Positions 10,761-19,888 of a DNA stretch of 28,670 nucleotides are shown piece after piece. Where the stretch lies: positions 313,615 through 342,284 of the forward strand of contig NW_003107094.1 in assembly GCF_000003605.2 (NCBI RefSeq), read 5' to 3'. A program made the position numbers and the translations under genes. Source of the DNA: Saccoglossus kowalevskii. Taxonomy: Eukaryota > Hemichordata > Enteropneusta > Harrimaniidae. How positions within the stretch are numbered: the stretch's first letter is position 1; every line of letters starts with the position of its first letter. Under the pieces are notes generated by a model. It saw nothing but the letters and a program-made list of their open reading frames with translations, searched no databases and was not told the DNA's origin.

Positions 10761-10767
10761 ACTAGAT

Positions 10768-11496
10768 CTATTATCGCGAGTCTTCAAAAAATCAGTAGTG
10801 AATGAGAGTAGTGAATCAGTCTAAAATCTAATAGCATGGCGGCTCTTACATTCAGGCTTGTGCATTGTAATGCACTGAAATAATGGAGGCAGACAATCGG
10901 TGAAACATCAACAGACAACTTTTTGGGATTATAGGCTAGATTGTCCAGGTAATAACAAGCGAATAACATCTATACAGTGTATTATCATTTCCAGCTATCT
11001 GCGTGCTAAAACCATATGTATAGGCCATGTGGTCTGATTACCCTCAATTTCTCATTTGACTGTACTGTACTTAAAAAAAGTTGCAATTATATTTGTGTCA
11101 CTGTTGATGTAGTTGTCCCGAGGGCAATCTTAACTTAATAGGTCTTATTGAACATGTATATTCTGCTTTGTACAGCGCTGTATATAGTTTTATGCAACGC
11201 CAAGGCCCCGCCTCTCCAAGGACCATCTAGTGACTGTACGACCGCGTTCACCACACGCTATATGATAATGGTCTTTTCGAGACGGGTGAGTGTGCGCAGT
11301 AGTGTGCGCGGTTGCCCACAGCGACGAGTTTGAATCTCACGTTTTTGTATGTTCGTAATTTGCGAGTAATTGTATTGGTACCACGAAACGCACATAAAAG
11401 TCATTTGGCCCGGTAGTATGAATAAAAATACAAACAAATTTGTCAAAAACGCAGCTCATGACACTTTAAAAAATCATATCGTAAGATGGCTTGACC
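10768..11496. other. Downstream flank and likely 3' UTR of copy B
   Basis: This follows the copy B stop on the minus strand. No clear AATAAA on that strand and no other gene was seen. A locally GC-rich patch at 11200-11330 is not coding as far as I can tell. Confidence 0.4.
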
Positions 11497-11559
11497 CTAC
11501 AGCTCGGTGTGTCGACGGGAGGAGAAACGTGATCGCATATCCCCGACAAAGTCTTTGAT
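11497..11559 (-). CDS. LRPAP1: LRPAP1-like copy B, exon 7 (C-terminus with HTEL retrieval signal)
   Basis: The acceptor is ACCTCCACAG; 20 codons and a TAG stop follow: IKDFVGDMRSRFSSRRHTEL. It aligns end to end with human VKKHLQDLSGRISRARHNEL, the terminal RAP helix and its ER-retrieval tetrapeptide. No clear AATAAA was seen on this strand in the next ~500 bases. Confidence 0.94.
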   Translation of the reverse strand: MKDFVGDMRSRFSSRRHTEL

Positions 11560-14500
11560 CTGTGGAGGTAACAGAACTTAGAATAAATAAACGAAGCAAC
11601 ATGTTGTTTTGTGCAATCTAAGGAAAGAAAGCAAGAAGTCCTCAGAATAACAATTATTTAGCTCATCTGTTGAATTAAGATATAATTTGGTATTAACTAC
11701 ATGTAGTATTAACAACTTGTACACCGAACAGTTATGCGTTAACTCAGGCGGTGCGTTTTTACATTAAATAAGTCTCAGGCAAATTACACACTTACATAAT
11801 ATCCTAAGTTGTCAGCCTCGTCTTTCAATTCCTCGTGTGCTTTTGGGTCAACCTTTTCGCCGACAGATTTATCAGCATGGTATTTCATTGCCGCTATGTG
11901 CGCTTGGTCTCTCAGATCCACATGTTGTTGTATCTTGCCTTCGAAATGAACCAGCTCTTCCTGCATGAGCAAATATAATGCTATTAATTTATAAATTCAG
12001 AATGCCTACTTTATGACGTCACAAAGAATGGGAAGCCCATCAATGGATATCACGAGGGGGCGTATAACTGCCATTCATCGTTCAAAAAATTAGCATAATC
12101 CGATTAACAGTCTGCTATATTATTCAGAGACTGATGTAACGGGGAATTGTGGCCATGGCTTGTCTCTCATTAATGCAAAAAATCACAAGCCGCAATGCTG
12201 TCATTCATTGTACGTACTAATAATCCAAGAACCATGCGTACGTGTTGCATGCAATATATGTAAAACAATATAATGTTGTGTGCGCTTCCAAAATAATGTT
12301 TAGGTTACGTAAATAGTATCGTGGAGGGGTAGTAAAAAGTAATCCATACAAAGAAATAGCTTTTCCCATAAATCTCATAATAACATGTGACAATGTCCTA
12401 AAGCGGGGGAGTCACGGTCGTCACGTGCGCATGCCACACAGGACCATAACGTGGCGTTATTTACAAACAAACGTCAACCACTCAGCTTTAAACACCAACC
12501 CGGGAGGTTTTTTTTTAAAGATTAAATATGAACGATAATGTTTTTGATAGTGTAATGTTTATGAATGCATTGAATTATGATTAATCACGAACTAAAAACG
12601 TAGCACGCAACTGAGTATTCGTTCGATGAAACAATGAAATTCTCTAATACGAAAGTAGTGTGCTGATCGTTTTCGTATGTACATCACTGCATATGCGTAG
12701 TAATGTTTTTCATTTTCTATGGGACGAATAACTCACACAGCGTGCTACAAAAACAACGTTATTTGTTTATTATAAGTCACGATGCAATTTGGTCATCAAC
12801 ATAGTACCAAGACAACAATGTTAAAAATTATACATTTAAAATATTAAAAATATACAGTATTGTTCAAGTGAGACTGAAATTAGATCCAAAATCTCACCCT
12901 GAGTGATTGTAATTCTTCGTCCGTAAAATTGCTTCGAATCGCTTCGACCCACATTTGATGTACCCTGGGTTCGATAAATCCGCTTTTCTCATTGTGTGGA
13001 ATTGCTCGCATCTCCAGTCTTTTCAACTCATTATTGAGAGAATCATATTGCAATTTCATATCTATTTTCCTGAGTATCACAGAAGAGTCATCGTCTGTCT
13101 GCTCCGCTGAGGGCGCTGTGAAGAAATGAGCACCTTAAGTTATAAAAGTAAACAAAAGTCATGTCATCCCATGCACACCCCGGAAGTCTTGGGTTTCAGG
13201 GTGAAATGCACATCATTGGACTTGATGTCATGAGTCGTGGAATTTTCGAGACAAAACAAATACAGGAATACAAATTGATAAACAATATCGAGATAAATTT
13301 ATTCTATTACGGCGTTGTTGTTGCCATGTAATTTTGACTGTATACAATATATGTAGAATAGGCTTACAGGCATTCTGGTTGTGAAGTTTGTCACGTGCCT
13401 GTAAGTAGAATGTTTCAGGTGCCTGGATATGGAATTTTCAGGTGCCTGGGCGCACAATAGGTGAGGTTTCAGGTATTTATTAAAACACGTTTTTCAAGGA
13501 AATTCAAGGAGAATGCAGAAGCTCGTCGATATTTCACTCTAGTACTATTGCTCAAAATTGCGCATAATGTTTTCAATAACTATTATTAGTGACAAGTTAC
13601 ATAATTAGTATTTATTTCGAAAAATCACGCATTTCGTGTGCATCACGCATGTAACCCACTGCTGCAAAAAACTAGTAGCGTTAAACTGGTTTTCGGTTAA
13701 CTAGTTTTGCAATAGACATAATTTTAGGGCCTGAATATTCCTATGTAATGTTTTGTTGAGAATTATTTCGTACAGAAATGATTCCATCTATTCGTAAAAG
13801 GGACGTTGCTGCTTCGACGGTGGCCGAGAGACGACTGACTTCGAAACGTTCCATCCAGATCGGACGGCGCCCTCTCGTACCAATCCCCCTCTGAGATACC
13901 TGAAAATGGAATGTTTCAGATGCCTGGAGGTGGGAAGTTTTAAGTGCCTGGATGTGGAATGTCCCAGGTGCCTTGATGTGAGATTTTTCAGGTTCCTGGA
14001 TGTGGAATATTAATGACCAAGTGCGTGAATGCAGAATGTTTCAGAAAACTGTTCAAGTTGAGAGCTTCCTTAAAATGTGTTATCATAAATGGTAACATGT
14101 GAACGACTCTTTCATACGTCCACACCATTGAAGCGGAAGTGTCGCCATGACAATGATATGTAGGTTCTAGGAGCGGAGGGGGGGGGGGGCTAAGAAGTCG
14201 ATGATATATTTACGATGTTCTGTTGCAAACTGTTCCAACGTTTCACGATACTCATCGATTCTTTCTTCGTGTTCAGTTAATTCATATTTCAAACTATCCA
14301 ACTCCAAGTCAGAGAACTGTCCAGCTGAGAGGAATAAAACAAAAACAGAGGTTTGCAATTACATTATGTAATTACACATGTACACATCCAAAAGTACTGC
14401 GTTCTAGTTCCCAGGCAGCATATGTGCCTTTAACATAACATTCCTTTAAATCGCGCCCATAAGTGACAGGTGTTTCTGTGACGTCAAAATGACGTAGTGG

Positions 14501-17500
14501 GTGACAGCAATGTCGTTTAGATCTACAGTTATGTTTTGTTTCGTCGCTTTTCGTCATCAAGGATATAGTAAAATGGTGTATTGAAGTTATCTTTTTCGAC
14601 AACTTGTATAATATTAATAATTTTTCCGGCTCTATGCACAGAATAGTTTGATATATTTATATGAGCGCCGTTAAATAACTCAGGAGTGTGGCTTCCCGCG
14701 CGAAATAAGTATATGCTCAATGGCTACTTTACCGTGCAAATCTCTAGTACGCTTGGTAATTTAATTTCCAGTGTAAATATCATGGATCTAACTTTTAAAG
14801 CAACAAGTCCTGCACATTTTTTGGAATTTTCTTTGAAGTTTAAGTGTCGAAGAGCGGTTTTTTGTTAGCCGTAAAAACTATATCGTTGTGCAAATACATG
14901 TACCGTGACCATAAAACATATGAAATGTTATTCATCTGCATAATATAATATATTATATTGTATTTGATATTATTTGCCTCATAAACTGAAAATAAAAATA
15001 TTCTTTTCTACTAAATTTGACATCAAACACACGGGGTAATAATTGTCACGATCATTTTGATACCAGTGATAGAAAACACGCGCGATTTGGTCAAGGTTGC
15101 TAAGCGCGGAATGAGCAAAACGAGATGTTGTGAATAAGAGCAGGATGGGCATATGTTGGTAAAAAAAAAAGGTATATTCACGAGCATAGCATTGAGCGTG
15201 GGCTCATTCTACAGTACCTTTCATATTTACTCTCATTTTTCTACATATGTAAGATCCGTTCGAAATATTACTTACATTTGGATGCCCTGTTCCATATTTT
15301 ATTCAATCTATTATCCTTAAACATGCCTTCCCCGATTGGGACTGCTGGTGCGGGTGCTTTCTCGTCTATTAATTTATATTTGGTAGCTATATCTGTTATG
15401 GGAACAAGAAACAGAAACAATAAGTCAAATATTATTTTTAGCAATTGTTTTTTTTTTTTTTAATACATCAAACGTTATTAAAATTCGCAGCTCTTGTATT
15501 ATATTATATTCAAACTCGCCATGGAGATCACGTCGTAACTTGATTTCTATTTTTCTTTCTTCGACGTCATTCAAATCACGGTCATTTTTTTGCAGCATGT
15601 CGAGTTTTTGTTTGTGTTGTGTAAGTTCCTTAGTTAATTCCTCCATCTTGTCTTGTGGGAGGCCGGCCTGAAAAAATAAAAACGAAATAGCGCAAACGAT
15701 ATCAATCGAAGGAATACTGTTAGAAGTAAACGCATTTTCGTTAATTACGCGTCCAATAAATTTATTATTGTTGCGTTAACTGACATTCTACTGCCTTGAG
15801 TGATTAGCCTTAATAAAATCATATATGAAAAATGTTTCGATTGAGCCTTAAATAATGTACACTTGATCATCAAAAATTAAAAAGGATATGTCGTGGAGGG
15901 AAAATGTATGGCATCCAGACGCTTTGCGTAAGTATATGATAACGCCCGAGTATGCGGGTTTTATCCAGACTTACTTACATGCTTTTTTTTTGTTTAGTCA
16001 TATATCAATAACAACAAATATTACGTGAGTGTATAAAAGACCGTGACGAAAGCCGGGTTACCGAAAAGATCGGCTTTTACAGTAACACGAATTTCACATT
16101 TTATTTAATTGAAAAAACAAACAGGATTGTATCCAACTTAAAATATACCGTTCGCAACCATATATAAACGTAATGTTGCTTGCATTTATAATATAATATT
16201 GTATTGTGATAAACTAAAAAAACTACGCACTTATTACCAATAAGGAATTTTTTTTATCGTGTTTAAATAGCATTTTTGATATAGTTTCAACCTGTTAAAA
16301 ACCAGCACGTTTTCAAATCAGTGTTTGCTGGTCGAATTGAATAATGTTTCAACCAATAAGAAACAAACACATATCGGCAGACCTGCAACCAATCAATGCT
16401 TGGTACAAATTGAAATATCTAGTAACATGCCAGTACATGTTGCAATGAGCAAACATTGTGTTCCATGTCTGTGTGTTGACAGTTATGTACAAATCTGAAT
16501 GAAACCAAAGTTACTCAATATGTATATGTTTGTACATGAAACAAGCAATTATGTACATTTCCCAACAAAATATTAGGAATTCAATTGTCACTTGCACTCA
16601 TTTTCGGTGTTCGCCGTTCTGTGAAAAGTTTGATTATAATTTATCATAAATCGTGTACAATGTTGCATTCACCGCACCAAATTAGACTAACACAACTTCG
16701 AGGATTATTCAATTGCTGAAATTAAACAGTATATAGGCGACATGTTCTTCTCTTAATAGGAAGTTCATAACGTTTTTTTCCAAACCCCCCTACCCCCCAC
16801 TGAAACTTAGTTGATAAATATTGGTCATGGCGTCAGACTACATTCACCATTAAATACAAATTGATAATCGGACAGTAGTATTGCATAGCAGTTGGTTGTC
16901 GGGTGGGTGTAAAAAGATTTTACAAATGCACCTCATTTGACGCACAGATTTACACTCGAACCAAACCATTTTTCTGTTTTTTTCCCCTTTTCGGTTATTT
17001 CTGTCCATGATTGGATNNNNNNNNNNNNNNNNNNNNNNNNNNNNNNNNNNNNNNNNNNNNNNNNNNNNNNNNNNNNNNNNNNNNNNNNNNNNNNNNNNNN
17101 NNNNNNNNNNNNNNNNNNNNNNNNNNNNNNNNNNNNNNNNNNNNNNNNNNNNNNNNNNNNNNNNNNNNNNNNNNNNNNNNNNNNNNNNNNNNNNNNNNNN
17201 NNNNNNNNNNNNNNNNNNNNNNNNNNNNNNNNNNNNNNNNNNNNNNNNNNNNNNNNNNNNNNNNNNNNNNNNNNNNNNNNNNNNNNNNNNNNNNNNNNNN
17301 NNNNNNNNNNNNNNNNNNNNNNNNNNACTTCTCTCATAGTATAAGAAGTTGATTTCATAAAACTAAACTAATGTTGTCGAAAGATTACCTAGAAAAGTGT
17401 TTTTTGTTATACTAAGCAGAAAACCATCCTATATCATGTGGTTAAACGTGCCCAGAGGAATGTGTGTACAAACAATGCAATCTTTGGACACCATTGTTTT

Positions 17501-18261
17501 TGTTGTTTATGCGGCTACAAACCTATTTTACATTTAATTTTATGTAATTTTAAACCTGTAATTTATCCTGTTAAACAAATGTTGTTTACCCTTTAATACT
17601 GAAGATACAATAACGTGGTTACTCATTTTGAAGTGAATTGTGTCATATGTGTTCAATGAGCGTCTTCCCTGGTGGAATTCGTAGACACGTCAATGATATA
17701 GAACCAGACATATAATATTAGCGAGGTGTACACTCCTAGCAATATGATAGAAGTGTGCCACCCATACCAGAATCACATCCCTCCGTCTCGTAAACAAAAA
17801 ATATGCGACAATTTTCAAAAAATTAATACTCTTTGAAAAATATATTTTATTTTAGTATGTTCGTGTTGTGTAGCACAGGCCATGATACCCCCCAGCTTTA
17901 TGTTGTTTTTCCTGCCTAATCTAATGCTTTTTTTTATGTCCGAAGAACGCTTCTTATTTGCAAGGATTATTTTCAGCCGTAGGTGCGTATATACGGAACC
18001 CTGTACAGAATGTATATTAGAAAAATAGATTTCGAGGGACAAAGCACACACACATATCAGAAAAGTTTTCGGAGCTAGCTAGCAATTGTAAGTTACATCA
18101 ACAAAGATTTTACTCACCATTTTTGCCATATCCTTCATCATACTAACTTGTTTTTCATGGATTGTTACCATCGATGCTCGATCAGCTTCTCTGTCCACTC
18201 CGGGTGCTCCATAGAAACATCCAACAAGGCAGGCCAATATAAACACACGAAAAAATGACAT
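11497..18261 (-). CDS. LRPAP1: LRPAP1-like receptor-associated protein, copy B (complete, 7 exons, 321 aa)
   Basis: This is a RAP-family ER chaperone for LDL-receptor-family proteins. Exons, in transcript order: 18118..18261, 15520..15667, 15276..15392, 14214..14324, 12898..13115, 11796..11960, 11497..11559. They total 966 nt in one frame, 321 aa; human RAP has 357 with its signal peptide. Residues 1-19 are a signal peptide. Domain 1 (about 30-105) is divergent. Domain 2 has DNRLNKIWNRASKSGQFS (124-141). Domain 3 has EPRVHQMW (222-229), the sequon NFT (236-238), EELVHFEGKI (247-256) and LGYY (298-301). The protein ends in HTEL, a KDEL-type retrieval signal comparable with the vertebrate HNEL. 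Oddities are a GC donor after exon 2, loss of the domain-1 tryptophans, and Gln where human mature RAP has Lys256. All junctions follow from homology plus splice signals. Confidence 0.95.
11796..11960 (-). CDS. LRPAP1: LRPAP1-like copy B, exon 6 (receptor-binding part of domain 3)
   Basis: There are 55 codons between the acceptor CATGCAG and the donor GTAAGT, phase 0 on both sides. It starts EELVHFEGKIQQHVDLRDQA and ends DEADNLGYY. Aligned to human mature RAP, the Lys256 position is Gln258 and the Lys270 position is Lys272. His249 and His257 equivalents are kept as His251 and His259; His259, His268 and His273 equivalents are Asp, Ala and Ala. Confidence 0.96.
11961..12897 (-). other. Intron 5 of copy B
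   Basis: GTGAGA...CATGCAG boundaries. AT-rich with nothing recognisable inside. Confidence 0.6.
12898..13115 (-). CDS. LRPAP1: LRPAP1-like copy B, exon 5 (domain 2-3 linker, start of domain 3)
   Basis: The acceptor is TTCTTCACAG and the donor AGG followed by GTGAGA; phase 1 to phase 0, 218 nt. It opens with a polar linker (PPSAEQTDDDSS), then a helix (LNNELKRLEMRA) and FIEPRVHQMWVEAIRSNFTD. The last stretch matches human EFEEPRVIDLWDLAQSANLT and keeps the N-glycosylation sequon at Asn236. Confidence 0.96.
13383..14045. repeat. Degenerate CAGGTGCCTGGATGTGGAAT minisatellite in two blocks
   Basis: Units of roughly 25-30 bases resembling CAGGTGCCTGGATGTGGAAT and TTTT occur at 13383-13475 (about three) and 13895-14045 (about six). 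Some 420 bases of non-repetitive sequence separate the blocks. Both lie in intron 4 of copy B. Confidence 0.7.
14214..14324 (-). CDS. LRPAP1: LRPAP1-like copy B, exon 4 (domain 2)
   Basis: The acceptor is TTCCTCTCAG and the donor GTAAAT. It codes for (S)GQFSDLELDSLKYELTEHEE and RIDEYRETLEQFATEH, matching human SGKFSGEELDKLWREFLHHK and its following helix. A 12-base G run on the plus strand (14178-14189) lies just inside the downstream intron. Confidence 0.95.
14325..15275 (-). other. Intron 3 of copy B
   Basis: GTAAGT...CTCTCAG boundaries. AT-rich (including ATAATATAATATATTATATT near 14940) with nothing recognisable inside. Confidence 0.6.
15276..15392 (-). CDS. LRPAP1: LRPAP1-like copy B, exon 3 (end of domain 1, linker, start of domain 2)
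   Basis: The acceptor is CCATAACAG and the donor GTAAGT; phase 1 in and phase 1 out. It codes for DIATKYKLIDEKAPAPAVPI (first residue split across the intron), then GEGMFKDNRLNKIWNRASK. The proline/alanine-rich stretch is the domain 1-2 linker. DNRLNKIWNRA corresponds to human DPRLEKLWHKA. Confidence 0.95.
15520..15667 (-). CDS. LRPAP1: LRPAP1-like copy B, exon 2 (domain 1), with GC donor
   Basis: The acceptor is TTTTTTCAG. The exon codes for AGLPQDKMEELTKELTQHKQ and onward to IKLRRDLH, plus one base. The downstream boundary is CATG followed by GCGAGT. No usable GT is present at this position, and copy A splices at exactly the equivalent point (RRELS, phase 1). Joining here to exon 3 gives RRDLHDIATKYKL, which aligns without gaps to human RNLNVILAKYGL. 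Confidence 0.9.
15668..18117 (-). other. Intron 1 of copy B
   Basis: 2.45 kb including the 310-base gap. AT-rich; the only notable items are C-rich runs near 16790. No repeat family or further exon was recognised. Confidence 0.6.
17017..17326. other. Assembly gap (310 N)
   Basis: A run of N in intron 1 of copy B. The exon chain of copy B does not need sequence from it, because exon 1 to exon 2 joins in frame across the intron. Confidence 0.99.
18118..18261 (-). CDS. LRPAP1: LRPAP1-like copy B, exon 1
   Basis: There are 48 codons, beginning with a hydrophobic signal peptide (MSFFRVFILACLVGCFYGA) and ending KDMAKM before the donor GTGAGT, phase 0. The ATG has A at -3. The part equivalent to NQVWEKAER of copy A reads MMKDMAKM, so the conserved tryptophan is absent. 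The assignment rests on the signal peptide, the phase, and the order with the downstream exons. Confidence 0.88.
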
Positions 18262-18363
18262 TGTTACTAAAATGAGCAGGTTCGATTGTAACGATTTACG
18301 GCCGCAGTACTCAACTTGCCAGGGTTCTTGTAGTCTAATACCCTCTAACAAACTGACCCTAAG

Positions 18364-18369
18364 TTTATA
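18364..18369 (-). promoter_or_regulatory. Possible TATA box of LRPAP1-like copy B
   Basis: TATAAA on the minus strand, about 103 bases upstream of the copy B start codon. This spacing would give a 5' UTR of some 70-75 bases. In AT-rich DNA such hexamers are common, so this is only suggestive. Confidence 0.35.
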
Positions 18370-18395
18370 CTGACGTTACACGCGGGGCCAATACT

Positions 18396-18444
18396 ACGTG
18401 TCAGCAACAGATTTAGCCACGGATCGGCATTACACCGACGTGTC
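18396..18444 (-). promoter_or_regulatory. Pair of ACGTGTC motifs upstream of LRPAP1-like copy B
   Basis: ACGTGTC occurs at 18396-18402 and again at 18438-18444, in the presumed promoter of an ER chaperone gene. ACGTG cores are the binding core of XBP1/ATF6-type factors of the unfolded-protein response. The flanks do not fully match the known consensus, so the link is an inference. Confidence 0.25.
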
Positions 18445-19692
18445 GTAACACAAAACAACGTTAGGAAAAAGTAAAACAAACATAGCATATTAATTGAAGT
18501 GAAAGAGTATTTCCGATTTATTCTGTTTAATGCGTAGAAAACAAGTTCCGTCGTGTTTCAGTTTAATCTGCGGAGATTTTAATATGATTATAATATGAAC
18601 AACTGTGCTGCAATATACATACTCGAATGCCTATATGTGTATTCCAAGACATTTATTTATGAATCAAACACACGGCGTTTCACCGTTTTTGCTATACAAT
18701 GATTTTAGTCGCGCTGAGTATCCAAAAAATGTCAATTTGCATTATTTAGTTATCATAATTCCGGTATATATAACTTGTAAACCGTGTCAATATTGGTATT
18801 ATTTGTATACAAAGACTCTGTGCAAATCTGGTATGCATTATTTATTTATTTATTTATTTATAAACAAACTGAGAACCTCATTGTTTTTATTAATCATGAA
18901 AACGCCACCAACGTCTATGGTTTGCAAATAAAGTTATCTTTGTCGAGTTGCAATTATTCTTACACTTTGATGTTCGCGCTTCGTTATTTACATTCAATGC
19001 GCTTATTCACATTTATCTGGCAATGAAATAATAAATACACGAGTCTGTATTATTATTTACAAATACTTACTTAAATATAATGGTATTTATTTATAAATAA
19101 CGCATTTTACTGCATAATATGTAAATAATATTACACACTTCTCTGATTATATAGGAAACACAATTGTTTGTATATAAATCCTATAAATATAAATAAAGAA
19201 TATAAAACGTTGATTCCTGGTTTGTAAATATATGCAGTAACAACAATGAATTGATGACGACCATGACTTGTCTCTAACCTAATCAATTAAATCCTTCCGA
19301 GGAATGGTACGTGTTTAAAATATACTAAACATCAACCGACACATAATTTTTATTGTTTTTTTTTTTTAATTTTGTAAGTGTTACTATGTTGTATTTCCTA
19401 CCAAGACCCCACACTGAGATACGGTTTCAACAGAAATTACCATGTGTCGCAAAATTGTCTGAAAAGGGGTCTCATTTGAGGAAAAGTATGTGAAAAGGCG
19501 TCTACAATTTCATCATTCTGTTCTGAAATAATAAATATAATAGTTAAAACCGTATAAATGTCAAAATAGAACAATACATTTCTCGCAAAATTGTCTAAAA
19601 GTGGGTATTTCTTTTACCGTTCTATACCTCTTCCCAAATAAGAACCCCCTCCCCCGGCCACAATACAAGCACACAGCAAAGCAAATATGCGG
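18445..19692. other. Divergent intergenic region between copy B and DNAJC12
   Basis: AT-rich, with a TTTA microsatellite at 18838-18862 and many ATAAATA runs to about 19200. The direct repeat pair listed separately lies at 19446-19606, and a C-rich patch near 19645 precedes the DNAJC12 promoter. No gene seen. Confidence 0.5.
19446..19606. repeat. Direct repeat pair in the copy B - DNAJC12 intergenic region
   Basis: TCGCAAAATTGTCTGAAAAG (from 19447) recurs as TCGCAAAATTGTCTAAAAGT (from 19583), about 136 bases apart. Both are followed by a G-rich triplet and lie inside AT-rich DNA. No function is apparent. Confidence 0.55.
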
Positions 19693-19709
19693 TGACCTCT
19701 ATATGACCT
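19693..19709 (-). promoter_or_regulatory. DR5 nuclear-receptor response element upstream of DNAJC12
   Basis: Read on the minus strand this is AGGTCA TATAG AGGTCA: two perfect half-sites in direct repeat with a five-base spacer, about 100 bases upstream of the DNAJC12 start codon. DR5 is the classic RAR/RXR arrangement. The match is exact; function is inferred. Confidence 0.45.
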
Positions 19710-19731
19710 CGAATCTGTAACAAATGATTTG

Positions 19732-19772
19732 ATTGGCGGAGGGAGAAATTACACTGCCACCGATACTTCCGG
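19732..19772 (+). promoter_or_regulatory. Proximal promoter motifs of DNAJC12 (inverted CCAAT, ETS site)
   Basis: ATTGG (inverted CCAAT) lies at 19732-19736 and ACTTCCGG (a perfect ETS-family site, CCGGAAGT on the other strand) at 19765-19772. Both fall within 80 bases of the start codon in a locally GC-richer, TATA-less stretch, as expected for a housekeeping-type promoter. Confidence 0.45.
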
Positions 19773-19791
19773 CCCGCAACGTCGAGCTTAG

Positions 19792-19818
19792 ATGCTGCTG
19801 ATGGATAGGAATGGATGA
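19792..19818 (+). promoter_or_regulatory. Short upstream ORF overlapping the DNAJC12 start codon
   Basis: An eight-codon frame (MLLMDRNG, stop) with two ATGs (19792 and 19801) ends at 19818, seven bases past the A of the DNAJC12 ATG at 19811. Its first ATG has T at -3 and the second has C at -3, so both are weak and leaky scanning to 19811 is plausible. It matters only if transcription starts upstream of 19792. Confidence 0.5.
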
Positions 19819-19888
19819 CATTTTCAACTATAAGAGGTCGGATGAAGAAGATTTTTATAACATTTTAGGATGCGATGAGCGTTCAACG
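19811..19888 (+). CDS. DNAJC12: DNAJC12 exon 1
   Basis: It codes for MDDIFNYKRSDEEDFYNILG and CDERST and ends in phase 0 at ACG before the donor GTAAAT. It holds the start and helix I of the J domain. It overlaps the end of a short upstream reading frame (19792-19818). Confidence 0.96.

Noticed and set aside
10784..10890. Alternative last exon of copy B after TTTCAG at about 10876 (CITMHKPECKSRH...)
   Set aside because: It lacks the RAP terminal helix and an H-x-E-L tail. The exon at 11497-11559 matches the RAP C-terminus throughout.
11497..11610. Stronger pyrimidine-tract acceptor at about 11611 (CTTTCCTTAG) as the start of copy B exon 7
   Set aside because: Frame 0 from there gives non-RAP sequence with no HTEL end. 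The acceptor after 11559 gives an exact RAP terminus.
11784..11972. Minus-strand frame starting MLMQEELVHF as a separate small protein
   Set aside because: It is internal exon 6 of copy B read through its acceptor and donor; the ATG is in the intron.
15425..15519. Reading exon 2 of copy B on past the GC donor to a GT further downstream (for example GTATTA)
   Set aside because: This adds EFEYNIIQELRILITF, which has no counterpart in RAP and breaks the alignment with exon 3.
16933..17358. Open frames of 110-141 codons
   Set aside because: They consist almost entirely of the 310-base N run.
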